Notes under the pieces: model-generated
Seen by the model: the letters and a program-made list of their open reading frames with translations, nothing else
Database searches by the model: none
What the model was told of the DNA's origin: nothing
Position numbers and translations under genes: made by a program
In this document: positions 47,291 to 58,128 of the stretch, piece after piece
Layout: each line of letters starts with the position of its first letter
Position numbering within the stretch: position 1 is the stretch's first letter
NCBI RefSeq assembly: GCF_001584165.1
Contig: NZ_CP013233.1
Coordinates: forward strand, 3,170,620 to 3,234,619
Reading direction: 5' to 3'
Length of the DNA: 64,000 nt
DNA from: Collimonas arenae
GTDB lineage: Bacteria > Pseudomonadota > Gammaproteobacteria > Burkholderiales > Burkholderiaceae_D

Positions 47291-48082
47291 TCACGCCCAG
47301 CCGGCGTCGACGATAAATTCCTGTGCGGTGCACATCACGCTGTCGTCGGCGGCCAGGAACAGCACCATGCGCGCCAGATGCCAAGGCTGCAACTTGCCCG
47401 GCAAGCACTGGTTACGCTTAATGTCTTCCTCGCCGGCGGCGTCTAGCCATAACGCGATCTGCCTCTCAGTCATCACCCATCCCGGCGAAACGGTATTGAC
47501 GCGGATATTGTGAGGCCCGAGATCGCGCGCCAGGCCGCGCGTCAAACCAATGACGGCTGACTTCGCCGTGGTGTACACCGGGTAGCCGCCGTTCGACAGA
47601 TGCCAACTGATCGAACTCAGATTGATGATCGATCCTCCGCCTTTTTTCTGCATGCCGGGAGCTACCGCCTGACAGGTGAAAAACAGCGGTCGCTGGTTAA
47701 TGGCGATGCCGTTGTCATAAAATTCTACGGTGACGTCTTCCAGCTGATGGCGCTGGTCGTTTGCTGCATTGTTGACCAGCACATCGAAATCGCCCAATTC
47801 CTGCGCCAGATCCCTTATGGTCGATTGCAGGGCCGCGATGTCGCGGATATCGCAGTGACGGAACAAGGGCTTGACGAAGCCCGCCGCCTGTAGCCGGTCG
47901 CACAATGCTACGCTGGCCTCCACAGCAATATCGACAAAAGCCACGCGCGCACCCTGTTCGGCAAACGCGCTGACAATCGCCTCACCAATGCCACTGCCGC
48001 CGCCAGTGACAAAAACACTCTTCCCTTTCAAACTGGGAAAATGCGCCAACTGGGCAACAGAGACTTCATTTGCTACGGACAT
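47291..48082 (-). CDS. SDR aldose 1-dehydrogenase (XylB-like)
   Basis: NAD(P)-dependent short-chain dehydrogenase, 263 aa. The cofactor loop FVTGGGSGIGEA is near residue 28, and catalytic Ser-Tyr-Lys lie in SSISW and YTTAK. NDQRHQLEDVT, QAVAPGMQKKGGG, SISWHL and the ending QEFIVDAGWA parallel, from memory, Caulobacter D-xylose 1-dehydrogenase XylB. It would oxidise a pentose to the lactone, the first step of the pathway here. The ATG at 48082 is preferred over a GTG two codons upstream because AGGAG is then five bases away. Confidence 0.82.
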   Translation of the reverse strand: MSVANEVSVAQLAHFPSLKGKSVFVTGGGSGIGEAIVSAFAEQGARVAFVDIAVEASVALCDRLQAAGFVKPLFRHCDIRDIAALQSTIRDLAQELGDFDVLVNNAANDQRHQLEDVTVEFYDNGIAINQRPLFFTCQAVAPGMQKKGGGSIINLSSISWHLSNGGYPVYTTAKSAVIGLTRGLARDLGPHNIRVNTVSPGWVMTERQIALWLDAAGEEDIKRNQCLPGKLQPWHLARMVLFLAADDSVMCTAQEFIVDAGWA

Positions 48083-48126
48083 ATCCACTCCTGTTCAATG
48101 TGACGCATGCGAAGCATGTCGTGATT

Positions 48127-49707
48127 CTAGCGGTAACTCAGCTGACCGTTGATGCGTTGCCAGATACCGAGAGGATTATCGTCCTGCAACGCAGCCGGCA
48201 GTAAATCCTGGGGCAGGTTCTGATATGACACCGGCCGCAGGAAGCGCTCGATAGATGTGGCACCGACCGAGGTAACTCGGCTGTCGGATGTCGCCGGGAA
48301 CGGTCCACCATGCACCATGGAGTATGACACCTCAACCCCGGTCGGAAAACCATTCGCCAAAATCCGCCCGACCTTGCGTTCCAGGATCGGCAGCAGATCG
48401 CGCACCGTGCCATGGTCGCCATCCGCCATCTGCAAGGTTGCCGTCAATTGTCCTTCCAGATGCTCTGCCACTTCGCGCATCTCGGCGACATCACGGCAAC
48501 TGATCAGCAATGAGGCCGGACCAAATACTTCTTCCGACAACTGCGGATCATTCAGAAAATCGCGGGCGCTGGTCGCAAACAGGGTTGGCACACCTTTGCA
48601 GCCGGCATCGGCAGCGACGCCCTGGCTGAGCTGATGTACCTTAGTGTTTGCGGCAAGACGGCCGACACCTTTTTGATAGGCTTGATGAATGCCGGCAGTC
48701 AGCATGGTGGCAGCATTGCGCTGCGCCAGCTGATCAGCGGCCGCAGATTGGAAACGCTCCAGATCAGGGCCTGCCAGCCCCAGCACCAGGCCGGGATTGG
48801 TGCAGAACTGGCCAACACCCAGCACCAGCGAATCGACAAAACCGCTCGCCAGCGCTTCGGCCCTTTCAGCCAGCGCGTGCGGCAACAGGAAAACCGGGTT
48901 GATGCTGCTCATTTCGGCATACACCGGAATCGGCTGTGGTCGTGCGGCGGCAACCGCCATCAACGCCAGACCGCCGTGGCGCGAACCGGTAAAACCGACT
49001 GCCTGAATGGCCGGATGACGCACCAATTCTGTACCCAGTTCGTTACCGATGCCGGTCAACAGCGAAAACACGCCTTCCGGTAAACCCGCCGTCGCAACTG
49101 CCTTTTGAATCGCCCGGCCAACCAGTTCGGAAGTGCCAGGATGTGCCGGATGCGCTTTCACCACAACCGGACAACCGGCCGCCAGCGCTGCCGCCGTGTC
49201 GCCGCCGGCGACTGAAAACGCCAACGGGAAATTGCTGGCGCCGAACACCGCGACCGGCCCCAGCGCAATCATGCGCAGGCGCAGGTCGACACGCGGCAGA
49301 GGCTGGCGCTCCGGCAGCGCCGGGTCGATGCGCGCTTCCTGCCATGAACCTTCGCGCAGCACCTCGGCAAACAGCTTGAGCTGGCCAACAGTGCGGCCGC
49401 GCTCACCTTCCAGCCTTGCCTTCGGCAAACCACTTTCACTCATGGCCCGTTCTATCAATTGGTCGCCGAGATCGAGGATGTTCTGAGCGATGGTCTCCAG
49501 GAAGCGAGCGCGCTCCTCCTGACTGGTAGCACGATAAGGATCGAAAGCAATTCGCGCAAGATCGCAGGCACAGTCAATCTCAGCTTTGCCAGCAGTATGG
49601 AATGCCGGCTCGATATCTTTTGCGGTACTCGGGTCAAACGCAAAAAAATCCGCGCCGCCGCCTTTGATGCTCGATGCGCCGATCAGCGATTCGCCTGTAA
49701 TGTTCAT
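48127..49707 (-). CDS. 2-oxoglutarate semialdehyde (2,5-dioxovalerate) dehydrogenase
   Basis: Aldehyde dehydrogenase feeding the pathway product into the TCA cycle as 2-oxoglutarate. It has 526 aa. The NADP-binding area contains [20 protein letters not shown] and [13 protein letters not shown], the latter typical of this subfamily. Catalytic Glu lies in [11 protein letters not shown] and catalytic Cys in [11 protein letters not shown]. The C-terminal segment [20 protein letters not shown] is also characteristic. It follows gguC on the same strand. The role as the last Weimberg step is supported by its neighbours. Confidence 0.9.
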   Translation of the reverse strand: MNITGESLIGASSIKGGGADFFAFDPSTAKDIEPAFHTAGKAEIDCACDLARIAFDPYRATSQEERARFLETIAQNILDLGDQLIERAMSESGLPKARLEGERGRTVGQLKLFAEVLREGSWQEARIDPALPERQPLPRVDLRLRMIALGPVAVFGASNFPLAFSVAGGDTAAALAAGCPVVVKAHPAHPGTSELVGRAIQKAVATAGLPEGVFSLLTGIGNELGTELVRHPAIQAVGFTGSRHGGLALMAVAAARPQPIPVYAEMSSINPVFLLPHALAERAEALASGFVDSLVLGVGQFCTNPGLVLGLAGPDLERFQSAAADQLAQRNAATMLTAGIHQAYQKGVGRLAANTKVHQLSQGVAADAGCKGVPTLFATSARDFLNDPQLSEEVFGPASLLISCRDVAEMREVAEHLEGQLTATLQMADGDHGTVRDLLPILERKVGRILANGFPTGVEVSYSMVHGGPFPATSDSRVTSVGATSIERFLRPVSYQNLPQDLLPAALQDDNPLGIWQRINGQLSYR

Positions 49708-49766
49708 GGTTTTCCTGACTAAATATCTATCTACAGCATAAAGTTGATGAATTTAAAGCTGCGAAT

Positions 49767-50761
49767 TTAAAGCTGATGAATCACCGGCACCGGCAACTGC
49801 TGAACCGCAAGACGATTGCGCAATGGTGGACCGAAAGCGGCGACATCGATTTCAAATGTCTCGCCAGGAGCGACCTGGATGCCGTCGGAACAGCTCAGCG
49901 TCGCCGTGCCGAAGAAATGGATATGCACATCGCCCGGGCGCTGGAACAACGGATATTTGAAATGGTGATACTCCAGATTAGCTACCGTATGCGACATGTT
50001 CTGTTCGCCGCTGACAAACGGCTTTTCCCAGCGCACCTGTCCATCCTTGTCGCGAATGCGCGACATGCCCTCCACATGCGGCGGCAAATCGCCCACCAGC
50101 AAAGCCGGGCCAACCGCGCACACCCGCAGCTTGGAATGCGCCAGGTAAAGATAATTCTGGCGCTCGGTGACATGATCGGAAAACTCATTGCCGATCGCAA
50201 AGCCGAGCCGGTACGGCGCGCCATCCGGGCCGATCACATAAAGCGCAGCAATCTCCGGTTCCTCGCCACCGTCCAATGCGAAATGCGGCATCGTCAACGG
50301 CTGTTCGCCGGCGCAGACGATGCTGCCGTCGCCCTTGTAAAACCATTCCGGCTGCACGCCGATTTCACCCGCTGCCGGCTTGCCGCCTTCGAGTCCCATG
50401 CGGAACATCCTCATGCTGTCGGTCAGGTTGTCGACATCATTGACTTTCTTATGCATCGCATCGCGACCGTCGGCGCTGCCTAGGTGCGTCAGGCCGGTGC
50501 CGGTGACGTAGCAATGCGCAGCATCGCTGTGATCGAGCGGCGCCAGCAGGCGGCCGGCACGCGCAACCGTCGCATATTCCAACACGGTGGTGCCGAGTGC
50601 TGTCTCGACCAGGCTGGACAGTGAACTACGGCGAGAAATTGCAGCTTGCGCCAGATCATAAGTGGTAGCAAAGCCTTCAACGACGCGGATCTGTCGTCCC
50701 TCGTCCTCCAGCACTCCCACCCGACGCGCCCGTCGGCCTGCTTGAATTGCACCAGCAACAT
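49767..50761 (-). pseudogene. gguC: GguC / AraD1 family protein (FAH fold), frameshifted near its N-terminus
   Basis: Fumarylacetoacetate-hydrolase-fold protein. The first codons read MLLVQFKQADGR, then the frame is lost near 50720-50730 and resumes as VGVLEDEGRQIRVVEGFATT. One restored base gives about 331 aa. FAH-fold metal ligands are suggested by the acidic motif GEEPEIAALYVI and by the following GFAIGNEFSDHV. GguC is named for its place in the gguABC-chvE operon; AraD1 proteins are proposed to dehydrate 2-keto-3-deoxy-L-arabonate. Here it lies between the arabinonate-type dehydratase and the semialdehyde dehydrogenase, exactly where that step is needed. Confidence 0.8.
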
Positions 50762-50786
50762 GTGTTTCTCCAGTCTGCGTAACTAC

Positions 50787-52539
50787 TTAATGTGAATGCT
50801 TGGGAACTGCCGAACCGCGGCAGCCAACCAGGAAATCGAAATCGCAGCCTTCATCGGCTTGCAACACCCGATCTATATACAGGCTTTGGTAGCCGCCTTT
50901 CATCGCGGTCGCCTCGGTATTTGCCGCATTAACCTCTGTCCTTGCCGCCTGACGCTGCACCATCTCGCTGTCGCTGATATCCAGGTGTAAACGCCCGGCT
51001 TCGCAGTCGAGCTCGATCCAGTCGCCATCCTCGACGATTCCCAGCGGGCCGCCGGCGGCAGCCTCCGGCGCCACATGCAAAACCACGGTGCCGTAAGCGG
51101 TGCCGCTCATACGGGCATCGGAAATCCGCACCATGTCCTTGACCCCTTGCGCCAGCAATTTCGGCGGCAATCCCATATTGCCAACCTCAGCCATGCCGGG
51201 ATAGCCCTTGGGGCCGCAATTCTTCATCACCAGCACAGAACTGGCATCGACATCCAGTTCCGGATCGTTGATGCGCGCCTTGTAATGCGCAAAATCTTCG
51301 AACACGACCGCCTTGCCACGATGCTTCATCAGTTCCGGCGATGCAGCCGAGGGCTTGAGCACCGCGCCGCGCGGCGCCAGGTTGCCGCGCAGGATGCAGA
51401 TACCGCCATCGGCGATCAGCGGCTTGTCGATCACGCGGATCACTTCATCGTTGTAAATTGGCGCATCCAGGTTGTTGTCCCAGATCGATTTGCCGTTGAC
51501 TGTCAATGCATCCTTGTGCGGCAACAGGCCGGCTTCGCCCAGACGGCGCAGCACACCAGGCAGACCGCCGGCATAGTAAAACTCCTCCATCAGGAAACGG
51601 CCGGATGGTTGCAGATCGACCAGCGTCGGCGTGCCGCGGCCGATACGGGTCCAGTCTTCTAGCTCCAGCGGCACACCGATGCGTGCGGCAATCGCTTTCA
51701 AATGGATCACGGCATTGGTTGAACCGCCAATCGCGGCATTGACCCGGATTGCATTTTCGAATGCTTCACGAGTCAGGATTTTCGACAGGCGCAGATCTTC
51801 CCAAACCATGTCGACAATCCGCATGCCCGACATGTGCGCCAGCACGTAACGTCGCGCGTCGACGGCTGGAATCGCCGCATTGTGCGGCAACGACGTGCCG
51901 AGCGCTTCGGCCATGCACGCCATGGTCGAAGCGGTACCCATCGTGTTGCACGTGCCGGCCGAGCGCGACATGCCGCTTCCGCAGAAAGGAATTGATGCAT
52001 GCTGATCTGGCCGCCCTTGACCGCTTCGCTCAGTTGCCACACTGCTGTCCCGGAACCGAGATCCTTGCCTTCGTGCTTACCGTTCAACATCGGCCCGCCG
52101 GTCACCACAATCGCGGGAATGTCGCAACTGGCGGCACCCATCAACAGCGCCGGGGTGGTCTTGTCGCAGCCTACCAGCAGCACCACCGCATCCATCGGAT
52201 TGCCGCGAATCGACTCTTCGACATCCATGCTCGCCAGGTTACGAGTCAGCATCGCGGTTGGCCGCAGGTTCGATTCGCCGTTGGAGAATACCGGGAACTC
52301 CACCGGGAAGCCGCCGGCTTCGGAAATGCCGCGTTTGACGTGTTCAGCAATCTTGCGAAAGTGCGCATTACAAGGCGTCAATTCCGACCAGGTGTTGCAG
52401 ATGCCGATGATCGGCTTGCCCTGGAATTCATGATCGGGGATTCCCTGATTCTTCATCCAGCTGCGGTACATCATGCCGTTTTTGTCGTTGCTGCCAAACC
52501 ATTCGGCGGAACGCAATGGACGTTTTTATCGACAGTCAT
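50787..52539 (-). pseudogene. araC: IlvD/EDD-family sugar acid dehydratase (probable L-arabinonate dehydratase), two frameshifts
   Basis: Iron-sulfur dehydratase converting a pentonate to 2-keto-3-deoxypentonate. The three cluster cysteines lie in GICNTWSELTPCN, LLVGCDKTTP and SAGTCNTMGTAS. The C-terminal DFDFLVGCRGSAVPKHSH resembles rhizobial L-arabinonate dehydratase. Two single-base losses break the frame: in the T run 52523-52527, which separates ATG-MTVDK from RSAEWFGSNDKNG, and near 51973-51976, which separates FLSAEA from GMSRSAGTCNTMG. Restored, the product is about 584 aa. The symbol follows the Azospirillum pathway name and is unrelated to the AraC regulator. It is upstream of gguC. 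Confidence 0.83.
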
Positions 52540-52653
52540 CTGTGGTTTCCTCTTGAAATCCTGAAATTGGACGGCATCCGGCCGCACCGTGATGGATGCC
52601 AGCTTTTGTATTGGAAAATCGCTGCTGCGGACGCATGCTCCGCAGCGATAGCG

Positions 52654-53862
52654 CTATTTGTTCTTGTTGTAGACGTCGACAAATACCGCGGCCAGCAAGA
52701 CCAGGCCCTTGATCACCTGCTGATAATCGATGCCGATACCCATGATCGACATGCCATTGTTCATCACGCCCATCACGAACGCGCCGATCACTGCGCCCAT
52801 CACCTTGCCGACGCCGCCAGACGCTGAAGCGCCGCCGATGAAGCAGGCTGCGATCACATCCAGTTCGAAGCCGGTACCTGCTTTCGGTGTGGCGGTATTC
52901 AGGCGCGCCGCAAAGATCAAGCCGGCCAGCGCCGCCAGCATGCCCATGTTGATGAAGGTATAGAAAGACACGCGTGAGGTCTTGATGCCTGACAGCTTGG
53001 CCGCCTTTTCGTTACCGCCAACCGCATAAATGCGGCGGCCAATAGTGGTGCGATTGGCGATGAAGGTATAAGCCACCATCAGCAAGAACATGACGATCAG
53101 CACGTTCGGCATCCCTTTATAGGAAGCCAGCAGGTAGCTGAAGAAAATAATGACCGCAGCAAATACACCGTTTTTCAGTACGAAGAACAACTGCGGTTCG
53201 TCTTCCATTCCATGCTTGACCTGCTTGGCGCGATGACGCACTTTGACTACGATCATGACGGCGGCAACCAGCACGCCGACCAGCAGCGAGGTAATGCGCA
53301 AATCAGCTCCGCCGAAAAAATCCGGGATGAAACCTGAACTCAACATCTGGAAATCGTCCGGAAACGGACCAACCGACTGTCCCTGCAACAGCGCCAGCGT
53401 CAATCCCTTGAACACCAGCATGCCTGCCAGCGTGACGATAAATGACGGAATCTTGAAAAACGCCACCCAATAGCCTTGGGCAGCGCCGATCGCGCCACCG
53501 GCCAGGAGGCACAGGATGCTGGCCAGTACGAAATTCATGTGCAGGTTGACGATCAGCACTGCCGCCAGCGCGCCGATGAAGCCGACCACCGAGCCAACCG
53601 ACAGGTCGATATGACCAGCCACGATGACCATCAGCATGCCGAGCGCCATGATGACGATGTAGCTGTTCTGCAGCACCAGGTTGGTCAGGTTCAGCGGCTG
53701 CATCAGGGTGCCGTCTGTCATGTACTGGAAGAATGCCATGATCGCGATCAACGACATCAGCATGCCGTATTCGCGCATGTTGTTCTTCAGGAAGCCAGCG
53801 TAATCCTTCTTGTCTGCCAGAGCCGGCGGCTGGGTCTCTGCAGTTGCAACTTTATGGTTCAT
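52654..53862 (-). CDS. gguB: Multiple monosaccharide ABC transporter permease GguB
   Basis: Inner-membrane permease of the ribose/xylose importer class. Around ten hydrophobic segments cover its 402 aa. The family motif MLMVIVAGHIDLSVGSVVGF lies near residue 80, and the EAA-like segment GGNEKAAKLSGIKTSRVSFY near 290. An N-terminal tail of about 30 residues is polar. It starts one base after the gguA stop. With GguA and ChvE it forms a high-affinity importer for L-arabinose, D-xylose, galactose and glucose in relatives. Confidence 0.92.
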   Translation of the reverse strand: MNHKVATAETQPPALADKKDYAGFLKNNMREYGMLMSLIAIMAFFQYMTDGTLMQPLNLTNLVLQNSYIVIMALGMLMVIVAGHIDLSVGSVVGFIGALAAVLIVNLHMNFVLASILCLLAGGAIGAAQGYWVAFFKIPSFIVTLAGMLVFKGLTLALLQGQSVGPFPDDFQMLSSGFIPDFFGGADLRITSLLVGVLVAAVMIVVKVRHRAKQVKHGMEDEPQLFFVLKNGVFAAVIIFFSYLLASYKGMPNVLIVMFLLMVAYTFIANRTTIGRRIYAVGGNEKAAKLSGIKTSRVSFYTFINMGMLAALAGLIFAARLNTATPKAGTGFELDVIAACFIGGASASGGVGKVMGAVIGAFVMGVMNNGMSIMGIGIDYQQVIKGLVLLAAVFVDVYNKNK

Positions 53863-53863
53863 T

Positions 53864-55401
53864 TTAATTGTCTCCGTTCTTCACATTCCGCACGATTGCG
53901 CGCATGATTTTTTCCTGAGATGCTTCCGCCGCTGTCAGTTCACCGACGAAATTTCCTTCGTTCATCACATAGACGCGGTCGCACATGCCAAGCAGTTCCG
54001 GCATTTCCGATGAAATCATGATGATGCATTTTCCTTCGCTCGCCAGCTGGCTGATGATGGTGTAAATCTCGTACTTGGCGCCGACATCGATGCCGCGCGT
54101 GGGTTCATCCAGTATCAGTACATCCGGATTGGAGAACAGCCATTTGCTGAGCACCACCTTCTGCTGGTTGCCGCCGACAGGTTCAACACTTTCTGAAACA
54201 CGTTGGCGCAACGGATTTTCAACTTGCGGCGATAATCCGCCGCTACCGAATATTCACGCCCTTCGTCGATCACTGAGTTATCCGCCACGCCATCGAGATT
54301 GGCCAGCGAGATGTTCTTCTTGATATCCTGGTCAAGGATCAGGCCGTAGCCTTTGCGATCTTCGGTGACATAGGCAATGCCATTGTCGATGGCTTTCTGC
54401 ACGGTGCTGACATCGATCTCCTTGCCGCGCAAGAAAACCTTGCCGCTGATGCGCTGGCCGTAAGCACGTCCGAAAATGCTCATCGCCAACTCGGTGCGTC
54501 CGGCGCCCATCAAGCCGGCGATGCCAACGATCTCGCCCTTCTTGACATGAAAATCGACGCCCTTGATCACCTGGCGCTCCGGATGGATCGGGTGATGCAC
54601 GTACCATTGCTTGACTTCGAAAATGGTCTCGCCAATCTGCGGGCTGCGTTTGGGATAGCGGTCAGCCATCTCGCGGCCAACCATGTTCTGGATGATGCGG
54701 TCTTCGCTGATCACCTCTTTGTGGCAATCCAGCGTATCGACGGTGCTGCCGTCGCGCAGAATCGTGATCGAGTCGGCGACTTTGGAAATTTCGTTGAGTT
54801 TGTGCGAAATCAGGATCGAGGAAATACCCTGCGCCTTGAGTTCCAGCAGCAACGCCAGCAAGGCATCGCTGTCGCTTTCATTCAGGCTGGCGGTCGGCTC
54901 GTCCAGAATCAGCAGTTTGACTTGCTTGGACAGCGCCTTGGCGATTTCAATCAGTTGCTGCTTGCCGACGCCGAGATTGGTGATCAGCGCGTTCGGCGAT
55001 TCCTTGAGGCCGACTTTTGCCAGCAGCTCCTTGGTCTTGGCATATGAACCGGCCCAGTCAATCACGCCGTGCTTAGCTTGTTCATTACCGAGGAAAATAT
55101 TTTCGGTTATCGACAGCAGAGGAACCAAGGCCAGTTCCTGATGGATGATGATGATGCCGCACTCTTCGCTGTCGGCAATGCCTTCGAACTTCCGTGTCTG
55201 CCCCTGATAGTGGATATCGCCGGTGTAAGAGCCATGCGGATAGACCCCGCTCAGCACCTTCATCAAGGTTGATTTTCCTGCGCCATTTTCGCCGACCACA
55301 GCGTGGATCTCGCCGTTGCGCACCTTCAGATTGACATTGTCTAATGCTTTGACTCCCGGGAATGTCTTCCCGATCCCGCGCATCTCCAGGATGGTTTCCA
55401 T
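53864..55401 (-). pseudogene. gguA: Multiple monosaccharide ABC transporter ATPase GguA, frameshifted in the second domain
   Basis: Duplicated sugar-importer ATPase. Domain 1 has Walker [10 protein letters not shown], signature [15 protein letters not shown] and Walker [12 protein letters not shown]. Domain 2 begins after residue 260 with degenerate Walker [10 protein letters not shown]. The frame breaks at the second signature: VLNLS should continue [14 protein letters not shown], but one base is missing near 54171-54176. The remaining 100 residues, with [13 protein letters not shown], follow in the next frame. The restored length is about 512 aa, the family norm. Confidence 0.88.
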
Positions 55402-55455
55402 CTGTGTTACCTCACTTACCTCATACTGCGCACAATGACGCCGGCGCCTGACAAA

Positions 55456-55493
55456 CGGAGGTTGCAGCAGCGCCAGGCGTACTGCAACCTCCG
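55456..55493 (-). other. Intercistronic stem-loop between chvE and gguA
   Basis: Twelve-base perfect arms CGGAGGTTGCAG/CTGCAACCTCCG flank a 14-base loop, 50 bases after the chvE stop and 55 before gguA. No T-tract follows. Such stems behind binding-protein genes commonly protect the upstream mRNA and lower downstream expression, giving more binding protein than membrane subunits. Confidence 0.7.
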
Positions 55494-55542
55494 GCCAAAC
55501 AAGATATTCCTTTCAATCGTTTTGAAACGACTGACTTGATTC

Positions 55543-56607
55543 TTATTTAATCTGGCTTTCAGTGTAATAACCGCTGCCGATCAGCACCTGCTTCCAGTTG
55601 GAAGCATCAACGCTGACTGGCTTCAGCAGGTAGGAAGGCACGACCTTGACGCCATTGTTATAGGTCTTGGTATCGTTAATGGCCGGTGTCTTGCCGCTCA
55701 ACTCCGCGTCGACCATCCCAGCCGTTACCTTGGCCAATTCACGCGTGTCCTTGAACACGGTTTGACGCTGCTCGCCGCGCAAGATCGATTTGACCGAAGG
55801 AATCTCGGCGTCCTGGCCTGTCACGACAGGCATAGGTTGCTTAGGAGTGCCGTAGCCGACGCCTTTGAGCGACGACAGAATGCCGATACTGATGCCGTCA
55901 TACGGCGACAGCACCGCATCCACGTGAGCATTGCCGTAGTAAGCGCTGAGCAGGTTATCCATGCGCGCCTGGGCGACCGCACCATCCCAGCGCAAAGTAG
56001 AAACCTTGTCCATGCCGGTCTGCTTGCTACGCACTACCAGCTTGCCTTTGTCGATGTACGGCTGCAGCACCGACATCGCGCCGTTGTAGAAGAAGAACGC
56101 GTTGTTGTCATCAGCCGAACCGCCGAACAGTTCGATATTGAACGGACCTTTGCCGCCCTTCAGATCCAACGCCTTTTCGATGTAGCTGGCCTGCAGTACG
56201 CCGACCTGGAAGTTATCGAAGGTAGCGTAGTAATCGACGTTCTTGGAGTTACGGATCAGGCGATCATAAGCAATGATCTTGACGCCCTTGTCGGCCGCCT
56301 TTTGCAAGGCATTGGTCAGTGTGGTGCCGTCGATTGCGGCAATCACCAGGACTTTCACGCCCTTGGTCACCATGTTCTCAATCTGCGCCAATTGATTCGG
56401 AATGTCGTCTTCGGCGTATTGCAGGTCAGTCTTGTAACCTTTTTCCTTGAACACCTTGACCATATTGTCGCCATCGGCGATCCAGCGCGCTGAAGATTTG
56501 GTTGGCATCGAGATGCCGATCAGACCCTTGTCTTGGGCACTTGCCTGGGATACCAGGCCGAACGCGCCAATCAACAATCCAACAATCGTCGTTTTAATCA
56601 TTCTCAC
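55543..56607 (-). CDS. chvE: Multiple monosaccharide-binding protein ChvE
   Basis: Periplasmic sugar-binding protein of the GguAB importer, 354 aa. A signal peptide ends QASA before [19 protein letters not shown]. The sugar-binding fold has the hinge [35 protein letters not shown] and the later [14 protein letters not shown] and [11 protein letters not shown], all typical of ChvE. The start is a GTG at 56607 because AAAGGAG lies seven bases upstream; the next ATG is too far from it. It is the first gene of the chvE-gguA-gguB operon, with the sugar-acid genes following. Confidence 0.92.
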   Translation of the reverse strand: MRMIKTTIVGLLIGAFGLVSQASAQDKGLIGISMPTKSSARWIADGDNMVKVFKEKGYKTDLQYAEDDIPNQLAQIENMVTKGVKVLVIAAIDGTTLTNALQKAADKGVKIIAYDRLIRNSKNVDYYATFDNFQVGVLQASYIEKALDLKGGKGPFNIELFGGSADDNNAFFFYNGAMSVLQPYIDKGKLVVRSKQTGMDKVSTLRWDGAVAQARMDNLLSAYYGNAHVDAVLSPYDGISIGILSSLKGVGYGTPKQPMPVVTGQDAEIPSVKSILRGEQRQTVFKDTRELAKVTAGMVDAELSGKTPAINDTKTYNNGVKVVPSYLLKPVSVDASNWKQVLIGSGYYTESQIK

Positions 56608-57062
56608 AGCTTGTCTCCTTTAGTTATTGTGGCCTTGCTTTGGAATCTCCGGCAAAGCGCATCTGTTACGGAATTCCTGCCCCTGCTACTTTCTTTGCAA
56701 CTTGAATCCTGCCGCCTGACTTGTGCGCCAGAATGATGTCAGGTTTCCAGAAAGCAATCGCTAATCTATCAATATAGACCTTTCCCAATCAAATTTCCCG
56801 CTAAATTCCTCGCTATATTACGAATTTGATCGATATCAAACAAATGATTTTTTTAATATAAGTGATATCTTTTTCGATATCACACACCAGAAAATCAAAT
56901 ACCCCCTATGAACACTTCCAACCCGCTTGCAATAGAATAAATACCGCCCCCCAGTGTAAAAACACTTGGACAGTCTTACTAATCACTTTTTTCTCTTATT
57001 TGATATCCATATTGATATCAGTAAAAATCAGATAGCTGCCAACTGCCTTGAAGGGAGAGCTC
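56608..57062. promoter_or_regulatory. chvE upstream region with repeated GATATC dyads
   Basis: The 455 bases between chvE and the next LysR gene contain no gene I support and are strongly AT-rich. Three dyads occur: TTTGATCGATATCAAA at 56825-56840; GTGATATC (56862-56869) paired with GATATCAC (56876-56883); and a TGATATC/TGATATCA pair at 57001-57020. The same core lies upstream of gbpR. They are candidate operators for the GbpR-like regulator controlling the sugar operon. Confidence 0.55.
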
Positions 57063-57953
57063 TCAGGACCAACTGCGACAGAAGGCCAGGAACTGCATCA
57101 GCCGCAGAGAGAGGATCTTGTGCTTGCTATGGATCAGGTAGAAATGCCGATGCAGGCGCGGCAACGTGGTATTCAGAACAACCAATCGCCCGCTTTGCAG
57201 GAAATCCTCGACCACCGCATGCGACAGGCAACTGATGCCAAGGCCGGCGGCGGCAGCATGCTTGATCGCCTCAGAATTGCCGAACTCGCAGCTCTGCTGT
57301 AAATGATGCAGATGCGGCAACAGCGCCTGCTCGACCGCTTCGCGGGTGCCGGAGCCCGGCTCGCGCAACAGCCACTCGGCAGCGCGCAATTGCGCCACGC
57401 TGACCTTCTTGTCGCCAGCGGCAATCGGATGTTGCGGCGAACTGACGATCAGCAGTTCGTCGACCATCCACGGTTCGACCTGTAAATCCGACGCGTGGCA
57501 AGGCCCCTCGATCAAGCCGACATCGACTTCGAAATTGACCACCGCGGCAACGATATCCGCAGTATTGGCAATCGTCACGCGCACTTGCAGCTCGCTGTGC
57601 TGCTGACGGTAGGACGCGATCAGCGACGGCAGCAGGTAGCTGCCGATGGTGGTGCTGGAGCCGATTTGCAGACCGCCGCCCTGCGCCATGTCGGGCATCA
57701 GGAACTGCTGTTCAATGGTCTTGGCGGCATCCACGACCTGCCCCGCCTGCGGCAACAGCACGCGGCCGTTGTCGTTCAAGACAAGACGCTTGCCGACCCG
57801 GTCAAACAACCGACAATCCAGCAGATTCTCCAGTTCATTCAACGCCGCGCTGGTCGCCGATTGTGACAATGCCAGCTGCTCGGAAGCCGCGGTGGTGCTG
57901 CCGGATTGGGCCACGGCCAGGAAAATCTGCAACTGTCTGATGGTGAGGCGCAT
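57063..57953 (-). CDS. LysR-type regulator divergent from YeiH-type exporter
   Basis: LysR-family transcription factor of 296 aa. The helix-turn-helix reads LQIFLAVAQSGSTTAASEQL, then ALSQSATSAALNELENLL, followed by LFDRVGKRLVLNDNGRVLLP. The effector-binding half resembles CysB/CbbR-type sensors (REPGSGTREAVEQAL). The ATG at 57953 replaces a TTG three codons upstream. It is divergent from the exporter gene across 175 bases, the usual arrangement for a LysR protein and its target. The effector is unknown; a sulfur compound is a fair guess from the target. Confidence 0.85.
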   Translation of the reverse strand: MRLTIRQLQIFLAVAQSGSTTAASEQLALSQSATSAALNELENLLDCRLFDRVGKRLVLNDNGRVLLPQAGQVVDAAKTIEQQFLMPDMAQGGGLQIGSSTTIGSYLLPSLIASYRQQHSELQVRVTIANTADIVAAVVNFEVDVGLIEGPCHASDLQVEPWMVDELLIVSSPQHPIAAGDKKVSVAQLRAAEWLLREPGSGTREAVEQALLPHLHHLQQSCEFGNSEAIKHAAAAGLGISCLSHAVVEDFLQSGRLVVLNTTLPRLHRHFYLIHSKHKILSLRLMQFLAFCRSWS

Positions 57954-58128
57954 TATGTGCAAGCCTTTACAGTGAAGGCAAAGTCAGGAAGTGGTGTAGC
58001 TGGATCTAAATCTACCTGAAAAACAGGTTAATTATACAAAATTAATCCGTTTTTCTTTTAGATACGTAATCGCTATAGTGACTTCCATGGCGCCATATCC
58101 CGGCGCCGCATCCTGATTGGAAGTCATT

